Source of the DNA: JAJDIA01 sp031555145
GTDB taxonomy: Bacteria; Bacteroidota; Bacteroidia; Bacteroidales; Tannerellaceae
Assembly: GCA_031555145.1 (NCBI GenBank)
Contig: JAVBUR010000116.1
Location: 1 to 25,305, forward strand
Direction of reading: 5' to 3'
Length of the DNA: 25,305 nucleotides
Both the position numbers and the translations under genes were made by a program. The notes under the pieces are model-generated. The model ran no database searches. It saw only the letters and a program-made list of their open reading frames with translations, and had not been told where the DNA came from. Positions 16,728-25,296 of this stretch are shown piece after piece (the stretch's first letter is position 1; each line of letters starts with the position of its first letter).

Positions 16728-19700
16728 TCAGAACGTTGCGTTGATAGTGAACATATAGTTGGCCGTGTACGGGCTGAACGAACGCATACGGAATTCAGCC
16801 GCATTCGTACCACGGATAGATTCCGGATTCTCATGATTGGGCGCCGTATTCAACAAGTAGCCCAGGTTACGTCCGACGAGGCTCAGCGACAGGCTCTTGG
16901 CACCTACCTTAGCGGCAGCCAATGCCGGGAGGCGATAGGATACACTGACTTCACGCAGGGCTATATAGTTCAGTTCTTTAAACCAGTTGTCGTTCAAGGT
17001 ACCGGTAGCCCAGCTGTTGCTGTAATAGGCGGCACTTTCCATGTGTGCTGGTTCCAGGATACCTTTGTCATAACATTCCTGGTAGGTCATACCGCTCACA
17101 TCCATTTTCTGACCGTTTACGGCATCGACGATCGTATTGGGAGCAAACACGCCGTTCGGAATAAAACCATCGGTGAAGGTCATACCCTGACGGTCGGCAT
17201 AGTTACTGGTCCAGGTCATACCCTGACGATATTGCGTCGAAGACCCGGAGAAGCCATACGCCGTAGCATAACGGGAGTTATACGAAGCTACATACCCACC
17301 GAAACGGGCATCCAAGGCTACGTGCATGCTCCAATCCTTATAAGACAGCGTGGTGGCAAGCGAACCCAGGAAGTCGGGCGTCATGGAACCTACTTCTTCC
17401 GCCTCGCCCGAGCGCTGGGCATAGGCCGTACGGACACTGTTGTTATATGTCAGGACAGGAAGGCCGGTAGCTTCATCGATCTTGGGTTTGGAGTCAGTCA
17501 TCAGCAGACCGTATTCTCCTCCTACTTTCGCCACCGAAGCGATGCGGTAGTTACCTCCCGCGACAGCGCCTTGCTGCACCACATAGTCGGCAACGTTATC
17601 GTGCAGTGAAATAATCTTACTGTTATTTTTTGTCCAGGTCAAGTCTACCGCCCATTCAAAGTCTTTTGTCTGGATGGGAATGGTGTTCAATGCAATCTCG
17701 ACCCCACTGTTCTGGATATTACCAGCATTGATCAATTGAGAACTCAGTCCGGATTCATAAGGAAGCGGGATCGGCATGATCTGGTTCTTGGTATTTTCTT
17801 TGTAATAGGTAGCATCCAACGCAATACGGTTGTTGATGAAACGCCAGTCGATACCAACTTCCCAGGCATTTTTCCGCTCCGGTTTCAGGTCGGTGCTCTT
17901 TATCTGATCAGGCAGCGATAAACTATAGATATAGTTTGAACCGAATTGGGTAGAACCAAGTGTATACCCCGTATTGATGTAATAAGGGTCAGTATCGTTA
18001 CCTACCTGTGCCCATGAAGCACGCAGTTTGGCAAAAGAAACCCACGACGGCAGTTGGTTGTGGAATGTTTCGTGGAGCAACCAGGAGCCCGAAACAGAAG
18101 GGTAGAAGTAGGAGTAGTTACCACTGGCATTCGTATACACCAAGGCCGACGACCAGTCATTACGTCCGGTCACATCCACAAAGAACTGATTTTTATAGCT
18201 GGCACCTGCCTGGAAAGCCACCGAGAGGATACGTTTGGTGCCTTGGATGGTTGCATCGTAAGTCACCTGGTTCTTCGAGTTGTCAATAAAATACTGTCCC
18301 GGTACAATCAGTCCTCCTTCTGTGTTCACCGAATTGTTCTGCACGAACTGGTTATAGTATTCCCCACGAAGGAATCCGTGTATGGCAAAATCATCATTCA
18401 ACTGCTTGTTGGCGTTGAAGTGAGCAAAGGCGTTTGTCTGCTCTTTGGTATAGTTTGACAGGGAATAGTAGCCACCTTCATTGGCATAACCCGAACCTAA
18501 TTCCTTTTTTTCGCCTCTTTTGTAATAATAGTTATAGTTACCACCTAAGCGCATATCCAGCCAATCGGTAAAATCGACGGTCATTTCCAGGGTAGGGCGT
18601 ACAGAGGTTTCCTTCTGCCGGTAGTCGGTTTCATAGTATCCCCACCAAACGTCTTTCCCCGGAACGGTTCCGTATAGGTCACCATAAGCCGTATCGGCCA
18701 TCCCACCGTGACTGCCTTTGTATTTGTGACGATAATAAGTAACGTCATATTCACGGGGGAACTGACCATTGACAAAGTTCTCACCCAGGTTGCGGACGGC
18801 ATTCCGCGGCGTCGAATTGGCAAAGGTGATAGATGCTTCCAGTTTCACTGCCTTCGATATCTGATGGCTTGCTTTGGCCAACATGGACAGTCGGTTGAAT
18901 GTGTTATTCGGCTCCGTACCTTGGGCCGTTTTGTACGACATGGAGGTATAGAAGGTCGTTTTTTCATTCCCTCCCTGTACGGCAACGTTGGTATTGGAGT
19001 TGAATCCCAACTGGTAAGCGTCCAGATAATTGTCATCATATATTTGCATGGTGCCTACCCTACCGTCGTATAACTGCACCTGCTTGCCTTCGAAGGTTGA
19101 AATATGGGGGCCCCAGCTCCAACCGGTAGCATCGTCGTTCAGGTTCTGGGAGATCTGCGACAACATGCCATCGGCATTTCTGTTATAGGCTGATGTGTAG
19201 TCCCATTTGTTGCCCGAATCCGAATAGTACGTATACCCGGGCAAGGCGCCCATCACGTATTCGTTCTGCAGGTCCGGCGCCCGGTATACATGGTCGATAC
19301 CGAACGTCTGCGAGAAACTGACGCCCAGTCCTTGTCCGGCTTTGCCCGACTTGGTCGTGATCACCACCGCCCCGTTCAAACCGCGTGAGCCATACAACGC
19401 CGTAGCAGCTGCCCCTTTCAATACGGAAACCGACTCAAAGTCGTCGGGGTTCAGGTTCTTGAGTTCGTTCCCATAGTCATTGATATTCGCATCCCAGTCG
19501 GCATCTCCCGATGCACTGACTGAGTTGTCGAGGATAATACCATCCACCACATAAATAGGTTGGTTATTCCCTTTCAGCGTAGAGGCGCCACGGATCTGGA
19601 TCTTGGTAGAACCGAACATACCGCCGTCCGACTGTGCGATTTCCACACCGGCAATCTTCCCTTGCAGTGAAGCTACCGGGGAGATTGTGTTCGCCGTCTT

Positions 19701-20138
19701 CAATTCGTCCCCTTTTAATTCTGTCACGGCATAGCCCAACGCCTTGGTTTCACGTTTCATCCCCAAGGCAGTGACTACCACTTCACCCAGTTTCTGGGTA
19801 TCTTCCACCAGCAGGACGTCGACCACAGCCTGTCCCGCATACTTGATTTCCTGCGGGTGGTATCCAATATACGAGAAGCTGAGGACATCACCCTCATTCA
19901 CATCCAGCGTAAAATTTCCATCGAGGTCGGTAACCGTACCGTTCGTGGAGCCTTTGACCAATACAGTCGCGCCGATCACCGGACCAAGCACGTCTTTCAC
20001 ATTCCCCTTCACCGTTTGCTTTTGCTGGGCAACGGTGACACTCTCACTCACTGTCTTAGTCGCCGCCTGAGCGTTCCCGAAAGAACAGCAAGCTACAGCC
20101 AACAGCAAGGAGCTGACAGACCTAAAAAATCTCATCAT
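16728..20138 (-). CDS. SusC-like TonB-dependent receptor without STN domain, second locus
   Basis: A 1136-residue outer-membrane importer. Signal peptide ends AQA|A near residue 25. A carboxypeptidase-regulatory-like domain covers about 42-112, a TonB-box-like GEVVVTALG lies at about 118-126, and the plug at about 126-266 has NNQPIYVVDG and a GSRGLNGAVVITTKSG ending typical of SusC. The barrel follows. Unlike the receptor at 3618-6962 there is no STN domain, so FecR/sigma signalling is not expected. The ATG pair at 20136-20138 and 20133-20135 are the credible starts; in-frame codons upstream (TTG at 20165) would put polar residues before the signal peptide. It is transcribed away from the GH2 gene across a repeat-bearing control region. 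Confidence 0.94.
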   Translation of the reverse strand: MMRFFRSVSSLLLAVACCSFGNAQAATKTVSESVTVAQQKQTVKGNVKDVLGPVIGATVLVKGSTNGTVTDLDGNFTLDVNEGDVLSFSYIGYHPQEIKYAGQAVVDVLLVEDTQKLGEVVVTALGMKRETKALGYAVTELKGDELKTANTISPVASLQGKIAGVEIAQSDGGMFGSTKIQIRGASTLKGNNQPIYVVDGIILDNSVSASGDADWDANINDYGNELKNLNPDDFESVSVLKGAAATALYGSRGLNGAVVITTKSGKAGQGLGVSFSQTFGIDHVYRAPDLQNEYVMGALPGYTYYSDSGNKWDYTSAYNRNADGMLSQISQNLNDDATGWSWGPHISTFEGKQVQLYDGRVGTMQIYDDNYLDAYQLGFNSNTNVAVQGGNEKTTFYTSMSYKTAQGTEPNNTFNRLSMLAKASHQISKAVKLEASITFANSTPRNAVRNLGENFVNGQFPREYDVTYYRHKYKGSHGGMADTAYGDLYGTVPGKDVWWGYYETDYRQKETSVRPTLEMTVDFTDWLDMRLGGNYNYYYKRGEKKELGSGYANEGGYYSLSNYTKEQTNAFAHFNANKQLNDDFAIHGFLRGEYYNQFVQNNSVNTEGGLIVPGQYFIDNSKNQVTYDATIQGTKRILSVAFQAGASYKNQFFVDVTGRNDWSSALVYTNASGNYSYFYPSVSGSWLLHETFHNQLPSWVSFAKLRASWAQVGNDTDPYYINTGYTLGSTQFGSNYIYSLSLPDQIKSTDLKPERKNAWEVGIDWRFINNRIALDATYYKENTKNQIMPIPLPYESGLSSQLINAGNIQNSGVEIALNTIPIQTKDFEWAVDLTWTKNNSKIISLHDNVADYVVQQGAVAGGNYRIASVAKVGGEYGLLMTDSKPKIDEATGLPVLTYNNSVRTAYAQRSGEAEEVGSMTPDFLGSLATTLSYKDWSMHVALDARFGGYVASYNSRYATAYGFSGSSTQYRQGMTWTSNYADRQGMTFTDGFIPNGVFAPNTIVDAVNGQKMDVSGMTYQECYDKGILEPAHMESAAYYSNSWATGTLNDNWFKELNYIALREVSVSYRLPALAAAKVGAKSLSLSLVGRNLGYLLNTAPNHENPESIRGTNAAEFRMRSFSPYTANYMFTINATF

Positions 20139-20245
20139 ACCAAAAATGACATTTAAATTTAACAATAAAAATTAGACATACCTTGTGCAGTAGCCGGAAA
20201 GCCACCGCATGAAAAGACTATTACTTTCATACATACCTATTATTT

Positions 20246-20317
20246 AGTCGCGTTTTAGTTACCAGTCACGTTTCAGTTACCAGTCACGTTTTAGTCTATT
20301 TATCAATTGCGTTTTAG
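20246..20317. repeat. 18-bp tandem repeats upstream of the second susC
   Basis: AGTCGCGTTTTAGTTACC (20246-20263) is followed directly by AGTCACGTTTCAGTTACC (20264-20281) and then a partial third unit starting AGTCACGTTTTAGT (20282). The core CGTTTTAG recurs once more at 20310-20317 after a 23-base step. The array lies about 110 bases before the susC start in a 400-base intergenic region. It looks like a set of direct-repeat operator sites for a regulator not encoded here, or a structure in the susC leader RNA. Confidence 0.7.
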
Positions 20318-20393
20318 CGTATATGTAAATCGTGCTATCGTTTTTGCTTAAGTCATTGTCTTCGTTTTTAATTTGGCGCAGTATTGCGGGGGG

Positions 20394-20401
20394 CAAATAT
20401 A
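20394..20401 (-). promoter_or_regulatory. Possible -7 element for the second susC
   Basis: Minus strand reads TATATTTG, an exact TAnnTTTG match, but there is no TTTG at the expected -33 distance. If used, the leader would be about 250 bases and would include the 18-bp repeats. Confidence 0.3.
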
Positions 20402-20491
20402 TGGCTATTTTTTTAGAAGAAAGGCCGCCCGGTTTAAAAAAATAAACGAATTAACAGTTGACGGTTTTACAAATATTAGTAGGGATGCCAC

Positions 20492-20519
20492 TTTGGCTCT
20501 GTTGTTTTGTCTATCTTTG
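20492..20519 (+). promoter_or_regulatory. Promoter candidate for the GH2 gene
   Basis: TATCTTTG at 20512-20519 is an exact -7 match, with TTTG at 20492-20495, 16 bases upstream (a little short of the usual spacing). The ATG at 20540 follows by 20 bases. This supports 20540 over the in-frame TTG at 20507, which lies inside the promoter. The rest of the divergent region (20139-20491) holds the tandem repeats and AT-rich sequence, with no gene seen. Confidence 0.55.
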
Positions 20520-20539
20520 TTCGATTAATACATGCATTT

Positions 20540-23500
20540 ATGAAAAGAATCACCCGGATCACGCTGGTCGGCCTTGTCGGCTGTTTAGGCCTATTGCCAC
20601 TTTCGGCACAACAGGTCAATTACATGGATCACCTGTATGATTTTATTGAGAACACAACAGTCTTCGAGTTAAACCAGGAAGAAGGGCGGGCATACTTTAT
20701 CCCCGAAAAACGACTCTCCCTGAATGGAACATGGAAGTTCTACTGGAGCGATGTGCCGGAAGGCATCCCCTCCCATTTTTACGATACAGGCTTCAACGAC
20801 CGGAAGTGGGATCAGATCGAAGTCCCCTCCAATTGGGAAATGAAAGGATACGGCGATAAATTGTTCCGCAATGTACATGCACCCTTCAAGGCCAACCCGC
20901 CGTTCGTGCCGAGAGAGTACAATCCGACCGGAGCCTACCGTAAAGTGTTTACCTTGCCGGTGGCTTGGAAAGACGATCAGATATTCCTCCGGATGGAGAA
21001 AGTGGCATCGGCCTCCTTTGTCTGGATAAACGGACAGGAAGTAGGCTATAATGAGGGAGCGCAGGAACCTGCCGAATACAATATCACGAGATACCTGAAA
21101 CCGGGACAAAACACGATCGCCGTCCATGTAGTCAAATACGCCGACGGTTACTACCTGGAAGGGCAGGACTACTGGCGCCTGGCCGGTATTTTCGACGACG
21201 TATGGCTCTATGCGACCCCTGCCGTACGCCTGTTCGACTGGCAGGTGGTGACGGACCTCGACGACGCCTACAAGGATGCCGACCTCAACCTTACAGTAGA
21301 TATAAAGAAATACACCCCGGTCTCCACCTCCTCCTTCCAACTGAGCGCTCAACTGCTGGATGCTGCCAACCAACCGGTAGCCGAGTTGTCGGGCGAACCT
21401 TTCACCATCGACCAACCCGGCCGAAAACAGTTGACTCTCACCAAACACATCACCAATCCGAAGAAATGGACATCCGAAACCCCCAACCTCTACACCCTGA
21501 AGATGCAGTTACTTGCCACCGACGGGCGCGTCCAGGACCAGGCACAGATTCGGATCGGCTTCAAAGAGACCGAAATACGCGGCGAGACCTTCTACCTGAA
21601 CGGCGTACCGCTCAAAGTAAATGCCCAGAACTCACACATGCAACATCCCGAATGGGGACATGTAATGACAGAAGAGGTAATCCGCAAAGACTTCGAAATC
21701 CTGAAACAATTCAACTACAATGCCGTACGCACATCACACTACCCACCCGTGAACCGTTACCTGGAACTGGCCGATGAATATGGCCTCTTCATCATCGACG
21801 AAGCCGGAGTGGAAGCCCATGCCACGGAATACGTCTCCGGACGCCCCGAATATACCGCCATGTACCGCGAGCGGGTGAACCGTATGGTGCTACGCGACCG
21901 CAACTACCCTTGCATCCTCTTCTGGAGTGCAGGCAATGAAAGCGGTGAAGGATTCAATATCGGCGAAGTAATCAAAGAAGGACGTCAGTACGACCATACC
22001 CGTTACTGGATGTATGGCGGAAATGCTTTCGCCCATCCTGCCGAAGAGATCATCGGCCCACGTTATCCCACCCCGATGGAAGTGGAAATGCAGGTCGGAA
22101 TCATCCCCGACAGCGCCGACATGCGCCCGTCGTTTATGGATGAATACCTCTCCGTCGCAGGTAATGGCGGTGGCGGTCTGGACGACTACTGGCGAGTGAT
22201 CTATGCCCATCCCCGCATGATGGGCGGCGCCATCTGGGACTTTGTCAGCCCCGGACTGACCGAACGCATACGGACCGTTCCGGACCAGTCGCCCCATCAT
22301 ACCCCCGTTCATCTCATGGGGAATGCCCGACTGGTCAAAGGTATTCATGGAAAAGCGCTCGACCTGAACGGACACGACCAATGGGCGCAAGTCTATCGGC
22401 AAGCAAATGTAGAAGTCACCTCCGGCCAACTGACCCTCACTTGCGAGGTATACCCCCGCAAACTCGTCAGCAGTTGCGGTTCATTCATCACCAAAGGTAA
22501 TAACCAGTTCGGATTGCAACAACACGGCAAAGACTCACTTGACTTCTACCTCTATACCGACCGCAAATGCACCCTCCGTGTACCATTGCCCACCGATTGG
22601 GAAAACCGCTGGCACCAGTTGAGCGGCGTCTACGACGGGCAGCAGATGGCTGTATACATCGACAGCCGGAAAGTCGGCCACTGCGAAACCACCGGCACCA
22701 TCAAAAACTTCCCCGTTCCTATCAATATCGGACGGAATGAACAATGGCACGGACAGGAAACGGATGTCTATATCTGCGATGCCCTGCTGGACAACGTCGG
22801 CATCTTCACCCAGGCCGTCCTCCCCGGCACCTACCGTCCGGCCGAGGCTGCTCTATGGCTCGACTTCGAAGCCGAAACCATTGCCGGCACCTTCTATAGC
22901 TACGGTATCGGCGCCCGTACCTACGGCAGCATCTGGCCCGACCGGAGTGTACAGCCTGAAATGTGGCAGATGAAAAAAACCGTCCAACCCCTCTCCATCA
23001 CGCTGATCGACGCCGAAAAAGGCTGGATCGAAGTATGGAACCGCAATCACTTTCTCAACGCCTCGCACTACACTACCCGCTGGTTCCTTGAAGCCGATGG
23101 TGAAGTGTTAGAAGAAGGCCTCCTGAACCTCCAGGTAGACCCATTGACAAAGAAGCGGATACAGATACCCTGTCATAAACCCGTCATCCAACCGGGAAAA
23201 GAGTACCGTATCACCACCAGCACCACCCTGAAGCAGGCCGAAATGTGGGCGCCCGCCGGCCACGAAGTCGCCTGGGATCAACTGGAACTGCCCTGGCGCA
23301 AAGCCCTCGAACCGGCCACCGTCTCCGGCATGCTGACGCTCAACCAGACGCAACAGGAGGCAAAGATAGCAGGGCAAGACTTCACCTATACCTTCGATAA
23401 GCAACAGCAGACCTTATCATCCATCGTTTATAAAGGGAAGGAATTACTCCGCACTCCGCTCACCCTCTCCGTATGGCGTGCCCCACTGGCAAACGAACTC

Positions 23501-24280
23501 GACGAGTGGTGCTCCGGGACAGCCCGCACAAACAACTGGAAAGAAGGTTACAGTAACCAGGTCGCCACCGAATTCTATTCCCTGGGGATTGACTCCCTGA
23601 TCCATGTCCCGCTCTCGTTCGAAGCCTATGAACTCGACGGCAAGGTATATGTCTTCATCCGCGAACTCCGCCTCACCAACAGCAGCACACTCGAAAAGAA
23701 AGACCTCTATATCTGGGGAATGCAGGCCAATGGATTCGAAAACCTGTATGCCTACACCATCACAGGCGATGGCAGCATCACCCTGAGACACACCGTCCTC
23801 CCCCAAGGACGTATGCCCCTTTGGTTGCCTAGGATCGGACTGACAATGACACTCGACAATAGCCTCCGGCAGGTGGAATGGTACGGACGCGGCCCACAGG
23901 AAAACTACCCCGATCGTAAGACCGGCTACAAAACAGGGATCTACCGATCCACCGTGGAGGCAATGTACGAACCCTACCTCATCCCGCAAGACTATGGACT
24001 GCGCACAGACAACCGCTGGCTCCGAATGACCGACGAACAGGGTCTTGGCCTCCTCTTCCGGATGGACGAATGGTTCAACTTCAACGCCTCACCCTTCTCC
24101 ACCGACAACCTGACCAAAGCGTCCTACACCTACGAGCTACAGCAACAAGACGGCGTGACGTTGAACCTCGACTATGCCACCTCCGGCGTCGGCTGCACGG
24201 CCCGTTCCATCTTTGACAGCTACCGAGCCATGCCACAGGCCTATATCCGCGAACTAACAATTTGTTTGTTGGGAGATTAA
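20540..24280 (+). CDS. Secreted GH2 beta-galactosidase-like glycoside hydrolase with LamG-like insert
   Basis: A 1246-residue LacZ-type enzyme, probably periplasmic, releasing beta-linked galactose or a related sugar. Parts in order: signal peptide ending LSA|QQ near residue 23; GH2 sugar-binding domain (about 45-225); Ig-like domain (about 230-345); TIM barrel (about 345-590) with GH2 signature VRTSHYPP, acid/base E467 (WSAGNESGEG), metal-site-like VEAHA and nucleophile E535 (FMDEYLSVAGN). A concanavalin/LamG-like insert follows at about 591-765. Then come the second Ig-like domain and the large C-terminal beta domain with GRGPQENYPDRKTG. E. coli LacZ is about 1020 residues; the insert accounts for most of the excess. 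LVGC at 12-15 could be read as a lipobox, but the hydrophobic stretch continues past it. It is divergent from the SusC/SusD pair. Its coding strand is visibly rich in C. Confidence 0.93.
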   Translation: MKRITRITLVGLVGCLGLLPLSAQQVNYMDHLYDFIENTTVFELNQEEGRAYFIPEKRLSLNGTWKFYWSDVPEGIPSHFYDTGFNDRKWDQIEVPSNWEMKGYGDKLFRNVHAPFKANPPFVPREYNPTGAYRKVFTLPVAWKDDQIFLRMEKVASASFVWINGQEVGYNEGAQEPAEYNITRYLKPGQNTIAVHVVKYADGYYLEGQDYWRLAGIFDDVWLYATPAVRLFDWQVVTDLDDAYKDADLNLTVDIKKYTPVSTSSFQLSAQLLDAANQPVAELSGEPFTIDQPGRKQLTLTKHITNPKKWTSETPNLYTLKMQLLATDGRVQDQAQIRIGFKETEIRGETFYLNGVPLKVNAQNSHMQHPEWGHVMTEEVIRKDFEILKQFNYNAVRTSHYPPVNRYLELADEYGLFIIDEAGVEAHATEYVSGRPEYTAMYRERVNRMVLRDRNYPCILFWSAGNESGEGFNIGEVIKEGRQYDHTRYWMYGGNAFAHPAEEIIGPRYPTPMEVEMQVGIIPDSADMRPSFMDEYLSVAGNGGGGLDDYWRVIYAHPRMMGGAIWDFVSPGLTERIRTVPDQSPHHTPVHLMGNARLVKGIHGKALDLNGHDQWAQVYRQANVEVTSGQLTLTCEVYPRKLVSSCGSFITKGNNQFGLQQHGKDSLDFYLYTDRKCTLRVPLPTDWENRWHQLSGVYDGQQMAVYIDSRKVGHCETTGTIKNFPVPINIGRNEQWHGQETDVYICDALLDNVGIFTQAVLPGTYRPAEAALWLDFEAETIAGTFYSYGIGARTYGSIWPDRSVQPEMWQMKKTVQPLSITLIDAEKGWIEVWNRNHFLNASHYTTRWFLEADGEVLEEGLLNLQVDPLTKKRIQIPCHKPVIQPGKEYRITTSTTLKQAEMWAPAGHEVAWDQLELPWRKALEPATVSGMLTLNQTQQEAKIAGQDFTYTFDKQQQTLSSIVYKGKELLRTPLTLSVWRAPLANELDEWCSGTARTNNWKEGYSNQVATEFYSLGIDSLIHVPLSFEAYELDGKVYVFIRELRLTNSSTLEKKDLYIWGMQANGFENLYAYTITGDGSITLRHTVLPQGRMPLWLPRIGLTMTLDNSLRQVEWYGRGPQENYPDRKTGYKTGIYRSTVEAMYEPYLIPQDYGLRTDNRWLRMTDEQGLGLLFRMDEWFNFNASPFSTDNLTKASYTYELQQQDGVTLNLDYATSGVGCTARSIFDSYRAMPQAYIRELTICLLGD

Positions 24281-24360
24281 ACCCTGGAATATTTCCACAG
24301 TCTATTCTCTTGTAAGGTTTATATGTTATGAGTTCCCTATAAATTTAAAAACGAGAGTGT

Positions 24361-24729
24361 ATGAGGAAGGTTTTAGTAATGCTTTTGATTGTAGCCTTAG
24401 GTGGTATTTCCGCCTACGCACAACAAAATCAACAGGAAAGAAGACAGCGGATGGAACAGATGAACGAACGCATCGCCTCCGACCTGAAACTGGACGACAA
24501 GCAGAAGGCTGAGTTCAAACAGATCAACGACAAGTATCTGAAGAAAATGGATGAAGAACGGCAAGCCATGCAAGGCCAGATGGATCGTGACAAGATGCGT
24601 GAAAAAATGCAGGCTATGAACAAAGAACGCAACGCCGACATGAAAAAAATCATGACCGACGAACAGTTCAAGAAGTATCAGACAGCCATGCAAAACCAGC
24701 GGCAAAACCCCGGTGGCCGACGGAACTAA
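24361..24729 (+). CDS. Small secreted Spy-like/DUF4890-like protein
   Basis: A 122-residue periplasmic protein: signal peptide 1-20 (SAYA|QQ), then a highly charged helical body rich in Gln, Met, Lys and Arg, with LDDKQKAEFKQIN and MTDEQFKKYQTAM halves resembling the LTxxQ repeats of Spy/CpxP-type proteins. Proteins of this kind are thought to be periplasmic chaperones or stress proteins; in Bacteroidetes they are often annotated DUF4890. It begins 80 bases after the GH2 stop and is closed by a strong terminator, so it may be part of the GH2 transcript or a separate unit. No link to glycan breakdown is evident. Confidence 0.82.
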   Translation: MRKVLVMLLIVALGGISAYAQQNQQERRQRMEQMNERIASDLKLDDKQKAEFKQINDKYLKKMDEERQAMQGQMDRDKMREKMQAMNKERNADMKKIMTDEQFKKYQTAMQNQRQNPGGRRN

Positions 24730-24740
24730 CCCATTCCGCA

Positions 24741-24791
24741 GGAACAAAAAAGAGGGCAGGAACGCTGGTGTTCCTGCCCTCTTTTTGTTCC
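24741..24791. terminator. Strong bidirectional intrinsic terminator
   Basis: AGAGGGCAGGAAC pairs perfectly with GTTCCTGCCCTCT around a short loop (GCTGGT), flanked by an A run on the left and a T run on the right. The pairing extends outward through GGAACAAAAA / TTTTTGTTCC with one bulged A. It ends the transcript of the small secreted protein and could also stop leftward transcription. Confidence 0.92.
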
Positions 24792-24872
24792 AATTCATCC
24801 GGAACCACTTTCAGAACTGTCCGAATCTGAAGATCGTTCAGCTTCAAGTCTATCCGTATTTGAAGCTAAATT

Positions 24873-24914
24873 GAGGCGCAGGGTTATTGTTATTTTCAAA
24901 AAGAGGCGCAGGGT
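24873..24914. repeat. 12-base direct repeat
   Basis: GAGGCGCAGGGT occurs at 24873-24884 and 24903-24914, a 30-base step, with a third weak match (AAAAGAGGT) about 30 bases further on. Significance unknown. Confidence 0.5.
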
Positions 24915-25170
24915 GTTTTGGGGTGTTGAAAAGAGGTAAAAGACACGAAGGAATGGTATAGGCATGTTATAGGCAACACGAAGGCAAATGATATGCGGGG
25001 TAGAAAATGATATTAAGAATTTGTGATTCAGCTGTTTATGATACTATGGAATGTGAGTTTCGGGTTTCCCCAGATTTAGGATTATTGTATTTTTTGTTTT
25101 AAGTTAGGGTTGTAATAAGAGCTGGGAGATCTTCAGATTGTACAGCATTTGAACATTTTTGTGCGGGTGA

Positions 25171-25296
25171 ATACCGCGTCAGCGGTATCGTGTTGGTAGC
25201 CGTGGGTGCAAGCCCACGGACATGTAATTGGATTGTGTTTTATGCGCCGCGTCAGCGGTGCCGTCTTTGTAGGCCGGCACCGCTGACGCGGCGCAT
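25171..25296. repeat. GC-rich palindromic repeat cluster, including a perfect 22-bp inverted repeat
   Basis: The 13-mer CCGCGTCAGCGGT occurs at 25174-25186 and 25247-25259 on the plus strand and at 25279-25291 on the minus strand. The last two lie in perfect 22-base arms (25242-25263 and 25275-25296) separated by 11 bases. The first is the centre of ATACCGC-GTCA-GCGGTAT (25171-25188). Between them CCGTGGG (25200-25206) pairs with CCCACGG (25213-25219). This resembles REP-type dispersed palindromes; the cluster may run past the window edge. Confidence 0.8.

Noticed and set aside
20139..20165. Upstream TTG start for the second SusC
   Set aside because: It would add nine residues before the Met-Met-Arg start of a normal signal peptide; the ATG at 20136-20138 is preferred.
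20507..20539. Upstream TTG start for the GH2 gene
   Set aside because: It overlaps the TATCTTTG promoter element, and the ATG at 20540 begins a textbook signal peptide.
20550..20590. GH2 enzyme as a lipoprotein (LVGC at residues 12-15)
   Set aside because: The hydrophobic core continues past the cysteine to LLPLSA|QQ, which fits ordinary signal peptidase cleavage better; not fully excluded.
25007..25102. 31-codon open frame at the right edge
   Set aside because: It is very short, with no recognisable motif, signal peptide or promoter; chance cannot be excluded.
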